Positions 26,838-35,211 are shown, counted from the first letter of the stretch. The stretch: DNA of 64,000 nucleotides from Bog-793 sp963803025 (GCA_963803025.1 CAWDKZ010000013.1:124001-188000), one strand, 5' to 3'. Numbers and translations: made by a program. Notes: generated from the letters alone by a model not told the origin.

Positions 26838-27379
26838 CTCTTTCGATCTTGATACGACGCACTTGCGGTTCGTTTTCCGGAGGGCTGATCCCGGGCAGGT
26901 GTACTTGCGGACTCGTCGTTGTGGTTCGCCTGTGAACGGGCCGTGTCCGATGTCTGGCAGCGCGGGCAGAGGCCCCAGAAGGTCACCTCGGCTTCATCGA
27001 GGAGGAAGCCGTGCAGTTCGGACGGTTCGAGACAGGGCGCCGTTCCGACGGCGCAGTCGACGTCGACGGTGGTGCCGCAGGCCCGGCAGACGATGTGATG
27101 GTGGTTGTCGCCGACGCGCTTCTCGTAGCGGGCGGGACTTCCCGCGGGCTCGACCCGGCGGAGAAGATTGACTGCGGTGAGCGAACGGAGCGTGTCATAT
27201 ACGGCCTGCCGCGAAACACTGCCCAGCTGGTTGTCGACCGCGTGGAAGATCGCCTCCACGTTTGCGTGGGGTCGGGCCCCGACTTGTTCGAGGACGGCGA
27301 GGCGCACGGCCGTGACGCGTCGGCCCGCGGAGCGCAGAAGTTGGACGTCGTCCCCCATCGTCGTCACGAACCAGGACAC
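26834..27379 (-). CDS. FurA-type (PerR-like) peroxide/iron regulator
   Basis: A Fur-family repressor of about 174-181 residues: winged helix (about 15-85, with VSRQAVYDTLRSL as recognition region) and a metal-binding half with HHHIVCRACGT and a C-terminal CPRC pair. Coupled to a catalase gene by a 4-base overlap, the arrangement seen for actinobacterial furA-katG, but with a monofunctional catalase. The GTG at 27379 or ATG at 27358 may start it; the ATG gives the more usual N-terminus. A putative operator lies just upstream at 27390-27427. Regulation of katA by peroxide is inferred. Confidence 0.88.
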   Translation of the reverse strand: MSWFVTTMGDDVQLLRSAGRRVTAVRLAVLEQVGARPHANVEAIFHAVDNQLGSVSRQAVYDTLRSLTAVNLLRRVEPAGSPARYEKRVGDNHHHIVCRACGTTVDVDCAVGTAPCLEPSELHGFLLDEAEVTFWGLCPRCQTSDTARSQANHNDESASTPARDQPSGKRTASASYQDRKR

Positions 27380-27389
27380 TAGAACATGA

Positions 27390-27427
27390 TCTGGAATCAG
27401 TCAAGAAGTTGGACTGGCTCCAGTTAA
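27390..27427 (-). promoter_or_regulatory. Putative FurA operator, two tandem ACTG-N3-CCAG copies
   Basis: On the minus strand, CTTGACTGATTCCAGA (27405-27390) lies 11 bases before the furA GTG; I recall very similar sequence in published actinobacterial furA operators. A second degenerate copy, TTAACTGGAGCCAGTCC, begins 23 bases upstream (27427). TTGACT could also be the -35 element. Together they suggest autorepression of furA-katA. Confidence 0.55.
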
Positions 27428-27463
27428 GAGAATCGGTTGCCGCGGATCCGCCATGATCGCGAC

Positions 27464-27904
27464 GTGACGAAGACAAGGCCACACGTGGTCGCCCTGGCGT
27501 TAATAGGTCGACCGGGAACGAAGGAGATCCTCGTCTCGAACAGCCGGGACGAGGTCGCGGGCATTCGGTTCCAACGACCGTTCGGCGGCGGTGTGGACTT
27601 CGGCGAGCGCGGCGAAGAGGCGCTGCGCCGCGAAATCCGCGAGGAGCTCGGCGTCGAACTCGGGGCGGTGCGTCTCGTCGGCGTCGTCGAGAACCTCTTC
27701 GTCTTCGAGGGAAGGCCGGGCCACGAGATCCTGATGCTCTACAGGACGGAGTTCGCCGACGCCTCGCTCTACGCGAGGGATGTCTTTGCAGGAGTGGAGC
27801 CCGAACCGAAGGTCGGGGTCTGGCGCGATCTCGGTGCTGTCGCAGATGACGTGCCGTTGTACCCGCCGGGGTTGGCAGATCACGTTCTTTCGGCAAACCG
27901 CTGA
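27464..27904 (+). CDS. NUDIX hydrolase
   Basis: A 146-residue protein with a full Nudix box, G-x5-E-x7-REUxEExGU, read as GGGVDFGERGEEALRREIREELG (about residues 40-62). It hydrolyses nucleoside-diphosphate-linked substrates; the exact substrate cannot be read from sequence. GTG 27464 gives a start just before the first beta strand (TRPHVVALALI). It is divergent from furA and convergent with the next Fur-family gene. Confidence 0.88.
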   Translation: MTKTRPHVVALALIGRPGTKEILVSNSRDEVAGIRFQRPFGGGVDFGERGEEALRREIREELGVELGAVRLVGVVENLFVFEGRPGHEILMLYRTEFADASLYARDVFAGVEPEPKVGVWRDLGAVADDVPLYPPGLADHVLSANR

Positions 27905-27938
27905 ATCAGCGCTCAGGAAGTGCCCGGGCGGGGCCGGG

Positions 27939-28454
27939 TCAGTCCGGAGACGGTCGCCGACTGCAGTCGCGGCAGCGTCCGCGCATGGCGAAATGGTGGG
28001 GGTCGATCGTGAACCCGTACTCCGCGAGGGCGGCCGTTGCGAGCGACGCGAAGAGCTGATCACCGACTTCGAGCACCGTCCCGCACCCTTCGCAGACAAG
28101 ATGGCAGTGCGTCGTGGGGGCGAGGTGGTAGGTCGCCGGGCCGTGCCCGAGGTGCACGTGGGTGACAACGCCGAGGCGTTCGAGTTCCTCGAGGTTGCGG
28201 TAGACGGTCGAGATATGGACGTCGGGAGCCTCAACCTGAACCTCGGCGGTGAGATCCTCCGCGGTCCGGTGGTGGGGCGACCCGAACAGCGACCGCAAGA
28301 TCAGCCGCCTGGCGGTCGTCGCCCTCCCGCCGGTCGCCCGCAGGCGCCGGAGCACGTCAGCAACGGACTCGTCGACCGTCGCGTCGTGGGTCTCGTCGTG
28401 CTGCGGTGGCGCCGATTCGGCTGGACACGCAACGGGGATTCGCCGGTCGGGCAC
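27939..28454 (-). CDS. Fur-family metal-responsive regulator
   Basis: A 171-residue Fur-family protein with a disordered acidic N-terminal extension (about 30 residues), a winged helix with HISTVYRNLEELERLGVV, the CHLVCEGCGTV metal-site segment and a terminal CRDC pair. The YHLAP-TTHCH sequence and cysteine pairs resemble Zur/FurB-type proteins more than PerR. It sits next to an Rrf2 gene on the same strand, 17 bases away. Target genes are not evident nearby. Confidence 0.86.
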   Translation of the reverse strand: MPDRRIPVACPAESAPPQHDETHDATVDESVADVLRRLRATGGRATTARRLILRSLFGSPHHRTAEDLTAEVQVEAPDVHISTVYRNLEELERLGVVTHVHLGHGPATYHLAPTTHCHLVCEGCGTVLEVGDQLFASLATAALAEYGFTIDPHHFAMRGRCRDCSRRPSPD

Positions 28455-28471
28455 CTGGTGGTCGGTCCGGC

Positions 28472-29023
28472 TCAGTTCCGCCGGGTCGGTGACGTGACGA
28501 CGCCACGGGTGCGGGTCGTCGAGCCTGCGACCCGCACGGCCTGGAGTCCGGGGACCGTTCCGGGGGTGTGGGGCATCCAGGCCTCGGGGTCGGCCGTGAT
28601 CAGCCGGACGGCGAGGGGAATATTCCGCGTCGCGATGTCCGCCACCGAGACCGACTCGAGGATCGTGCGGATGTGCTCGCGCACGGCGATCCAGACCTCG
28701 ACGAGTGGCTCGGCCGAGCCCTTGTAGTCGAGCTGGTCGGGGCGGACGTCGCCCACTTGGGCGAGGGGCCCCTCGACGGCGCGCACGATGTCGGCCAGGC
28801 TGATCTCGGCTGCGGCTCGGCCGAGGCGGAAGCCGCCCTCGTTGCCGCGTTGGCTGGCGACGATGCCGGCCCGCTTCAGCTCGAACAGGATGTTCAGCAA
28901 GAACTTCCCAGGGATGTCCTGTGCGGCGGCGAGGGTCTCCGCCTTCACCGGCCAGGAGTCCTCGAGCGTGGCAAGTTCGACGACGGCCCGGATCGCGTAG
29001 TCGGCCTTGGAAGAGATTCGCAC
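28472..29023 (-). CDS. Rrf2-family transcriptional regulator without cysteine ligands
   Basis: A protein of about 183 residues. GTG 29023 gives the standard start VRISSKADYAIRAVVELA; the winged helix continues with IPGKFLLNILFELKRAGIV and GGFRLGRAAAEISLADIVRAVEGPL. The cysteine cluster that binds Fe-S in IscR/NsrR is absent; I see no Cys in the protein. The C-terminal 40 residues are Thr/Arg-rich and poorly conserved. Ligand and targets are unknown. Confidence 0.85.
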   Translation of the reverse strand: MRISSKADYAIRAVVELATLEDSWPVKAETLAAAQDIPGKFLLNILFELKRAGIVASQRGNEGGFRLGRAAAEISLADIVRAVEGPLAQVGDVRPDQLDYKGSAEPLVEVWIAVREHIRTILESVSVADIATRNIPLAVRLITADPEAWMPHTPGTVPGLQAVRVAGSTTRTRGVVTSPTRRN

Positions 29024-29063
29024 ATCCCTATCTTGGCGCTTCCGGGACGGTGCCACACGCGGC

Positions 29064-29401
29064 TCATGGCACGCGGCGCGGTCGGCCCGTCTTCCTCACC
29101 TTGGTGGCGCCGTCGTAGGCGCAAATCTCGGTCCAGACGCCGCCCATCTCCGACGTGTCGGGGCGCATCGCCAGAACGGCGTTCGCGCCGCGCGCCCCGC
29201 CGCCTCGGCCAGGCGGTCGATGACCTCCTGTCGGCTCGCTTCGAGGTCCTTCGTCATCCCCTTCAACTCGCCGCCGACGAACGACTTCAGCCAGGTGCCC
29301 ATCTGGGAGAACGCGTTGCGGAAACGCACCCTGAGGCCGAACACCTGACCGAGGACCTCGTAGCCGGGAGCGTCATTTGTCGTCTCAACCAGCCTGCCCA
29401 C
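29064..29401 (-). pseudogene. YbjQ (UPF0145) family gene with a one-base frameshift
   Basis: The frame from GTG 29401 reads the YbjQ start (VETTNDAPGYEVLGQVFGL) and the helix KDLEASRQEVIDRLAEAA, then becomes Arg-rich nonsense. One base later in phase the expected end appears: RGANAVLAMRPDTSEMG, then GGVWTEICAYDGATKV, stopping at 29064. One base is missing in the run of G's near 29200-29210 (minus-strand GCGGGGCGCGC). The whole gene would be about 112 residues. YbjQ forms beta-rich oligomers of unknown function. A homopolymer sequencing error is as likely as true decay. Confidence 0.8.
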
Positions 29402-29510
29402 ACCCTCCTCGATTCAAACATTGTCGATGCTCACCCCCGTTGGCGCCGAAATCGCGCGGTTGCATCAAAACCTCGTCGCGCCAGACACGCTGGGCGGCCC
29501 GACCCGTGGC

Positions 29511-30290
29511 CTAGTGGCGAATTGGCCTGAAGACGTAGGTGAGGAACGACCGTGGTGGCGAGATCGAGCCGATGGCCTTCGATCCGACCTCGACGGTGAG
29601 TGCCGTGGCATCGGCGCCAAGCATGAGCGAGGCCGGTCCGGCCAGCTTGATCACCACGGGGCTCTGGTTCGCCGTGATCGTCCTCGCGAAGAGGAACGTC
29701 GACGACGCGGGCGGGGACTTCACCTGCGTCCAGCAGGGATGGGTCGTCGAGATGGCGACGGAGAACCCTGTTGACGTCGGAACCGAGTAGGTCGCGCTCG
29801 ACCTGGTGGTCGAAACGAGCACAAGCTGCCCGAGCCCTCGTGTCGGTTGGGTCGTCGAGGATCGCGGCGCTGAGCGGGTGCTCGACGACGTCGAGCCGCG
29901 GGAAGCACGCCGTGGTGTTGTGGCGGCCGTATTGCGGAGGAACGCGACCCAGCTCGGATGGAAGTGCTCAGCCGCGAGCCCGATCAAGCCGAGGACGAAG
30001 AGAACGAAAAGAACCCAGACCGCGATCTCCAGACCCCACGGCGCGGGGAGGCGCCGTTCGATGTCGGGGTGCCAGCCGTCTCCGTGGGCGAACTGCGGAC
30101 GTGGCGCCGGAGATACGCGTGGAATCTCCACCGTCGTGATGACCGCCTCCGGGCGAGGAGCAGCCGGAGCCGTGGCTCGCCGGTTGGCCCGGATCGGCTT
30201 TCCGCTCTCCCCCGCGTCGTTTGCCCTGGTCACCTCGGCACCCGCTTCGTCCGGCACGCACCGGTTACAAAGACGGTACCGCGTGCCCAC
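29511..30290 (-). CDS. Single-pass membrane protein with a RodZ C-terminal (DUF4115)-like domain
   Basis: A 259-residue protein: a low-complexity cytoplasmic N-terminus, one transmembrane helix (about residues 87-107, IAVWVLFVLFVLGLIGLA), a Ser/Thr/Arg-rich spacer, then a beta-rich extracytoplasmic domain (about 165-259) with HPCWTQVKSP and a late VEVGSKAIG segment, like the C-terminal domain of RodZ. The N-terminal helix-turn-helix of RodZ is not present. The GTG start at 30290 lies 15 bases downstream of degV, so it probably shares that transcript. Start and function are uncertain. Confidence 0.6.
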   Translation of the reverse strand: MGTRYRLCNRCVPDEAGAEVTRANDAGESGKPIRANRRATAPAAPRPEAVITTVEIPRVSPAPRPQFAHGDGWHPDIERRLPAPWGLEIAVWVLFVLFVLGLIGLAAEHFHPSWVAFLRNTAATTPRRASRGSTSSSTRSAPRSSTTQPTRGLGQLVLVSTTRSSATYSVPTSTGFSVAISTTHPCWTQVKSPPASSTFLFARTITANQSPVVIKLAGPASLMLGADATALTVEVGSKAIGSISPPRSFLTYVFRPIRH

Positions 30291-30305
30291 GCCTAGGAGC
30301 GCAGG

Positions 30306-31139
30306 TCAGGATGCCGCTCCAGCGGGAATCCACGCGGCACCGACGACGCCACCCCCGGTATGCACCTGCATCGCGATGCTGAATCCGCTGACGAAGTCGG
30401 CACCCCCAAGCAGTTCGTTGAGCCGCTCCGCCAGGTGCGGGGCGTTGGCGTGGAACACGGCTGAGCGTTCGGTCCCCCGGGGCGCGCTCGCCACATACGC
30501 CGCACGAATCTTCTCGAGCGTCTCTTCGGCTGTCGCCATGGTCCCGATCGGTTCGACCGTGCCGTCGCGCATGCGAAAGACACTCCGCATCCCGCTCGGA
30601 CCGGGGTCCCCGAGTACGTCATTGGGGACTGGCCCACTCCGCCGGATCGGTTCCAGCGTCGCGAGCGAAGCGACGAGCTCGACGCGGCGGGAGGCTTCTT
30701 CGACGACGCGCACGACTTCTTCGATCCCGGCCCCGTTGGCCGCCGCTTCCGCGCCGGCGAGGACGACGAGCGCCTGGCCGGCCGCCGCGGTCCGGGCATC
30801 GACCAACACGACCGGTCGGGTCGCAAACTCCGCGGCGAGCGCGGCATTGCGGTACATCGTCGCGAACTCGACTGCCGGCGCGATGACGACCGCGGCGTCG
30901 AACTCCGGAGACTCGATGGCCTGCAGGTACTCTGTGACGAAGGGATGATTGGCCCCGGCGAGCTCTTCTCGCGCGAGCGCTTCGGGCAGGATCACGCCCT
31001 GGCCGTTGGACGGATCAAGGCCGGCTGCGCCGTCCTCGGGTAGGAAGACACTGATGGGGAGCACGCAGACACCGAACTTGGCGACGAGCTCTGCGGGCAC
31101 GCAGGCGCTTGAGTCAGTGATGACGCGCACACGTCCCAC
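30306..31139 (-). CDS. DegV-family fatty-acid-binding protein (second copy)
   Basis: A 277-residue DegV homologue starting VGRVRVITDSSACVP and ending with the typical HTGGGVVGAAW segment. It is divergent in sequence from the first copy at 3174-4013: the SSGLSGTY motif is replaced by a PAVEFATMYRN segment. Lipid ligand residues may therefore differ. GTG 31139 is the chosen start; GTG 31130 would remove 3 residues. It is transcribed away from the MerR-TetR regulator. Confidence 0.85.
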   Translation of the reverse strand: MGRVRVITDSSACVPAELVAKFGVCVLPISVFLPEDGAAGLDPSNGQGVILPEALAREELAGANHPFVTEYLQAIESPEFDAAVVIAPAVEFATMYRNAALAAEFATRPVVLVDARTAAAGQALVVLAGAEAAANGAGIEEVVRVVEEASRRVELVASLATLEPIRRSGPVPNDVLGDPGPSGMRSVFRMRDGTVEPIGTMATAEETLEKIRAAYVASAPRGTERSAVFHANAPHLAERLNELLGGADFVSGFSIAMQVHTGGGVVGAAWIPAGAAS

Positions 31140-31211
31140 GGCGGGGACGTTACCGCCCCGGACGCGGATCCGGAGAAACTTGCGACTGGACCACGGAAGG
31201 CCACGGCTGCG

Positions 31212-32042
31212 ATGACACTCGCCGCGAGGGTCTCGCGCCAGTTCACGATGTCCGAACTTGTCGAACGAACCGGGGTCGCCGCCGCGACCGTCCGCTACTA
31301 CCTCGCTGCCAAAGTGCTGCCGCCCCCGCAGAAGGTCTCGTCCAACCGCTTCCTGTACGACGAGCGGCACGTCGAGCTGATCCGGCTCATCCGGCTCGTG
31401 CGCGAGAGACGTGGGTTGTCGATCGAGACGATCGGGAGGCTGCTCACCGAGTTGCTGCCCGACCTGTTCGACAAACCGTCGCACGGGGTGTTCCGCCCGG
31501 AGATGTGGAATCAGCTGCTCGCCGCCGAGACGCAGCTTGAAGAGGGCACCTCCGTCGACGAGCGCCTCGTCGAAGCCGGGCTCACACTGTTCAGCCGTCG
31601 CGGCTACGCCGATGTCTCGATCGACGACGTCTGCCGGAGCGCGCTGATCGCCAAGGGATCGTTCTACCGGCACTACTCGTCGAAGGGGGCGCTCTTCGTC
31701 GCGGTCGCGGAGGAAGCGGCGCGACGGACGGAGCGGGAGTTCGAGGCGTCGTCTTCGGGTGGGGGCGACGTCGCCTCGGCGATCGACGGTCTGGCCGGTG
31801 TCCTCGTGCCCTACGTCACGCTGCTCCTCGATCTCGCCTCGCTGGCCACGCAGCGGCGCCTTGGCTATGGGCGCGTGCTCGGTCGGGTCACCGACGTGCT
31901 CGCTGCCGGCGTCGCCCGTCGGGCGACGGGTGACGCCGTCTCGCCGCGAGAAATCGTCGGTCGTGCCGTCGGCGAGGCAGTCCGCCGTGCGGCGGACGAA
32001 CAGGCTGCGGCCGCGGTGCTGGTGGACGTGCAGCGCAGGTAG
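31212..32042 (+). CDS. MerR-TetR fusion transcriptional regulator
   Basis: A 276-residue protein with two DNA-binding modules. Residues about 12-80 form a MerR-type winged helix (FTMSELVERTGVAAATVRYYL, NRFLYDERHVELIRLIRLV). Residues about 115-165 form a TetR N-terminal helix-turn-helix (GLTLFSRRGYADVSIDDVC, then KGSFYRHYSSKGALF), followed by a TetR-like ligand domain. No frameshift or stop separates them. It stands upstream of and co-directional with the dxs-hopanoid operon, across a 245-base gap that contains a perfect 16-bp palindrome. Control of that operon is plausible but unproven. Confidence 0.88.
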   Translation: MTLAARVSRQFTMSELVERTGVAAATVRYYLAAKVLPPPQKVSSNRFLYDERHVELIRLIRLVRERRGLSIETIGRLLTELLPDLFDKPSHGVFRPEMWNQLLAAETQLEEGTSVDERLVEAGLTLFSRRGYADVSIDDVCRSALIAKGSFYRHYSSKGALFVAVAEEAARRTEREFEASSSGGGDVASAIDGLAGVLVPYVTLLLDLASLATQRRLGYGRVLGRVTDVLAAGVARRATGDAVSPREIVGRAVGEAVRRAADEQAAAAVLVDVQRR

Positions 32043-32153
32043 GGTGAGGAGCGGCGCAGCGCGCTGTGCAGCGCTTTTCGGGGTACCGGCCACGACATGA
32101 ACCTCGTTGACGGCCCTGGTGTCATCTGAAAGGATGAGCTGCGAGCAATCGGT

Positions 32154-32169
32154 GTGACCAGCTGGTCAC
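32154..32169. promoter_or_regulatory. Perfect 16-bp palindrome upstream of dxs, candidate operator
   Basis: GTGACCAGCTGGTCAC is exactly self-complementary. It runs directly into a second overlapping inverted repeat, GTCAC-T-GTGAC (32165-32175). The site lies 119 bases before the dxs GTG, after a TetR-containing regulator gene. TetR proteins bind such palindromes, so it is a good candidate operator for the neighbouring fusion regulator. Confidence 0.6.
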
Positions 32170-32287
32170 TGTGACTTCGTGTGAACGGGTCTCGTCGACA
32201 ATCGGACGGCTCGGGGGTGCAGCGGGGCGGCACCCGGTTGCTGGTCACGGATGGCCGCGTTGGAAACGACGAGCGAAAGAAGACGTC

Positions 32288-34330
32288 GTGAGCAGAGAAG
32301 ACAAGCCTTCGTACCCCCTCCTTGACACGATTTCGTCCCCTGATGACCTGAAGGCGCTCTCCTTGGAAGAGTGCGAGATCCTCGCCGCCGAGATCCGGCA
32401 ATTCATCGTCGAGGCGGTCACGACCGGTGGCACCGGACACCTCGGTTCGAATCTCGGAGCGGTGGAGATCACCCTCGCGATGCACCGGGTCTTCACGTCG
32501 CCGCGCGATGTCCTCCTTTTCGACACTGGCCATCAGAGCTACGTCCACAAACTCGTGACCGGTCGGCACACGGGTTTCGCGCTCCTGCGTCGTGAGGGAG
32601 GACTCTCGGGATACCCGAGCCGCGCCGAGTCCGAGCACGACTGGATCGAGAACTCGCATGCGTCGACGGCGCTCAGCTACGCCTTCGGGATCGCGCAGGC
32701 GTTCAAGATGAGCGGCGAGGACGCGACCCGGCGAGTCGTGGCCCTCGTCGGTGACGGCGCCCTGACCGGTGGACTGGCATACGAGGCGATGAACAACCTC
32801 GGCCACGCCGACTCGCGGGTCTGCATCATCCTCAACGACAACGGCCGCAGCTACGCCCCGACGGTGTCGCGGCTCTCGGAGTCGCTGACCCAGCTGCGGC
32901 TGAGCCCGAGTTTCAGCGCGATCCAGTCCCGCGTCACGCGCGTCCTGCAGGACTTGCCCGGAGTCGGCACACTCGCCGGTCAGTCGATCCGGAGCCTCAC
33001 GGCGGCGATCCGTGAGCTCGTCGAACCCCAGGTCTTCTTCGAAGCGTTAGGCATTCGCTACGCGGGGCCGATCGACGGGCACAACATCGCGGCGGTCGAG
33101 CAGGCGCTGAAGCGTGCTGCGACCTGGAAAGGACCGATCGTTCTCCATGTCCTCACGACCAAGGGCAAGGGCTACGGACCCGCCGAAGAGGACACGGTGC
33201 AGTGCCTGCACGACTACAAGCTCCAGCCGCAGCTCGCCTCGCCCGGCATCGCCATCGATGACGGCGCGGTCACCTCGGGCCCGCGCAGCCCCGACAGGAA
33301 CTACACGGAGGCGTTCGGCCAGGCGATGCTCGACATCGCCAGTCGGGACGAACGCGTCGTCGCGATCACCGCAGCGATGCCCGGACCGACGGGGTTGTTG
33401 AGCTTCGAGGCACACCACCCGGACCGTTTCCTCGATGTCGGGATAGCGGAGAGCCACGCGATGACGGCGGCGGCGGGTATGGCGATGGCGGGTTTCCGCC
33501 CGGTGGTCGCGATCTACTCGACGTTCCTGTCGCGTTGTTTTGACCAGGAGAATCTCGACGTCGGTCTCCACCGGGCACCGGTCGTGATTTGCGCGGACCG
33601 AGCGGGCATCACCGGGGACGACGGGGCGAGCCACCACGGTGTGCTCGACATGGTCCTCGGGCTCGCGGTCCCCGGCCTCGTGATCTTCGCTCCCGCCGAG
33701 CCGTCCGAAATCGCCCCGATGCTCGAGACGGCGCTCGGGCTTGATAAACCGTCGATCATCCGCTACCCGAAGACGCCGGGGCCGGGCGCGCTCGCCCGGG
33801 CTGGAACGGGGATGCGCTCGCGGGTGTTGCGCGAAGGCAGCGGCGACATCGTGCTCGTCGGGATCGGCAAGCTCGCAGCGACGTCGCTTGAGGCGGCGAA
33901 GCTGCTCGAGCAGGACGGGCTCGACGTGACGGTGCTCGACCCCCGCGTCGTGCGACCGTTGGACCCCGCTCTCGTGGAGCGGTGTCGCAACGCTCGCCTC
34001 GTCGTCACCGCCGAGGACGGGCTCGTCCACGGTGGGGCGGGACAGCACCTGCGAGGCGTCCTCGAACGCGCCGCCGAACTCGTGAGCGAGCGCCCCCCGA
34101 GCGTGTTGTGCCTCGGCGTGCCGACGGTCTACGTGGGTCACGCCGACCCAGATGTCATCCTCCAGCGTCTCGAGCTGGACGCGTCCGGGATCGCGGCGTC
34201 GACCCGCACGGCGTCGGAACGGCTGATCAAACAGGCGGGCAACGGGGCGGGCGCGTTCACCGTCGAGAAGCGTTTCGGGCGGCGACATCGCCGTCTGTCC
34301 GTAGGGGGCGAGGGGATGGTCGCGCGATGA
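32288..34330 (+). CDS. dxs: 1-deoxy-D-xylulose-5-phosphate synthase
   Basis: A 680-residue thiamine-diphosphate enzyme condensing pyruvate and glyceraldehyde-3-phosphate, the first step of the MEP isoprenoid route. TPP motif GDGALTGGLAYEAMNNLG and its NDN partner are present, as are the substrate segments GHQSYVHK and GDDGASHHG. The catalytic region reads DVGIAESHAM where most DXS have AEQHA, and YSTFLSRCFDQ where most have STFLQR. The start is GTG 32288 (VSREDKPSYPLL). It is the first gene of the hopanoid operon and its stop overlaps hpnC (ATGA), tying precursor supply to hopanoid synthesis. Confidence 0.93.
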   Translation: MSREDKPSYPLLDTISSPDDLKALSLEECEILAAEIRQFIVEAVTTGGTGHLGSNLGAVEITLAMHRVFTSPRDVLLFDTGHQSYVHKLVTGRHTGFALLRREGGLSGYPSRAESEHDWIENSHASTALSYAFGIAQAFKMSGEDATRRVVALVGDGALTGGLAYEAMNNLGHADSRVCIILNDNGRSYAPTVSRLSESLTQLRLSPSFSAIQSRVTRVLQDLPGVGTLAGQSIRSLTAAIRELVEPQVFFEALGIRYAGPIDGHNIAAVEQALKRAATWKGPIVLHVLTTKGKGYGPAEEDTVQCLHDYKLQPQLASPGIAIDDGAVTSGPRSPDRNYTEAFGQAMLDIASRDERVVAITAAMPGPTGLLSFEAHHPDRFLDVGIAESHAMTAAAGMAMAGFRPVVAIYSTFLSRCFDQENLDVGLHRAPVVICADRAGITGDDGASHHGVLDMVLGLAVPGLVIFAPAEPSEIAPMLETALGLDKPSIIRYPKTPGPGALARAGTGMRSRVLREGSGDIVLVGIGKLAATSLEAAKLLEQDGLDVTVLDPRVVRPLDPALVERCRNARLVVTAEDGLVHGGAGQHLRGVLERAAELVSERPPSVLCLGVPTVYVGHADPDVILQRLELDASGIAASTRTASERLIKQAGNGAGAFTVEKRFGRRHRRLSVGGEGMVAR

Positions 34331-35211
34331 ACCTCCCGGTCGAGTTCGACGGCGCCACGAGGGCGACGCCGGTCGTGCTCGACACGGCTGTTGTCATGGC
34401 GAAGGCTGGTGCCGAGAATTTCCCGGTCGCGACGCGCCTGCTGCCGGGACGGCTTCGCGAGCGGCTGCTCGCGATCTACGGTTACGCCCGCTTCGTCGAC
34501 GACGTCGGCGATCGCGTGCCGGGCGATCGCCTCGCACAGCTCGACTGGGTCGAGGCCGAGCTCAATCGGGCGCTTCTGGGCGCGGCTTCTCATCCGGTCT
34601 TCGTCCGCGCCGGTAGGCTCGCGAACGAACTCGGCCTCGACCGTGAGCCGTTCGCCGATCTCATCGAGGCGAATCGCCACGACCAGGTGACGACGAGGTA
34701 CCCGACGTACGAGGCGCTCGGGGCGTACTGCGCGCTGTCGGCGAATCCGGTCGGCCGACTCGTCCTCGCGGTCTTCGGCCGGCGCGACGAGCACTCCTTG
34801 GAGCTCTCGAGCCGGGTGTGCACGGCGTTGCAGCTCGTCGAGCACCTCCAGGACGTCGCCGAGGACTTCGCGATGGGGCGCGTCTACCTACCCCAGGAGG
34901 ATCTCTCCCGGTTCGCCGTCGACGAGTCGGTGATCGCGAGCGGTGTCGCGACGCCAGCCTTCCGGCGGCTCATGGCCTTCGAGGTGGCGCGGACGCGGCG
35001 TCTTCTCATGTCTGGAAGTTCGCTGGTGGCGTCGCTTTCCGGATGGGGCCGGGTCGCGGTCGCGGGTTTCGTCGGCGGCGGCCTCGCCCAGCTCGACGCC
35101 ATCGGACGCCATGGCTATGACGTCCTGTCGGCTCGGGTGAAGGCTTCCGGGGCCCACGTGGTGTGGCGCAGCCTGGGGGTGTACGCAGCAGCGCGAAGGG
35201 ATCTGCTGTGA
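34327..35211 (+). CDS. hpnC: Hydroxysqualene synthase HpnC
   Basis: A 294-residue trans-isoprenyl-diphosphate synthase of the squalene/phytoene synthase family with both aspartate-rich regions: YGYARFVDDVGDR (about residue 55) and HLQDVAEDFAMGRVYLP (about 180). In the three-enzyme bacterial route, HpnD makes presqualene diphosphate, HpnC converts it to hydroxysqualene and HpnE reduces it to squalene. Starts with ATG overlapping the dxs stop and ends overlapping hpnD (GTGA). Assignment as HpnC rather than HpnD rests on order and similarity. Confidence 0.9.
   Translation: MNLPVEFDGATRATPVVLDTAVVMAKAGAENFPVATRLLPGRLRERLLAIYGYARFVDDVGDRVPGDRLAQLDWVEAELNRALLGAASHPVFVRAGRLANELGLDREPFADLIEANRHDQVTTRYPTYEALGAYCALSANPVGRLVLAVFGRRDEHSLELSSRVCTALQLVEHLQDVAEDFAMGRVYLPQEDLSRFAVDESVIASGVATPAFRRLMAFEVARTRRLLMSGSSLVASLSGWGRVAVAGFVGGGLAQLDAIGRHGYDVLSARVKASGAHVVWRSLGVYAAARRDLL

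Noticed and set aside
34138..34845. Minus-strand open frame across the dxs-hpnC junction
   Set aside because: Antisense shadow without motifs; both sense genes are well conserved.
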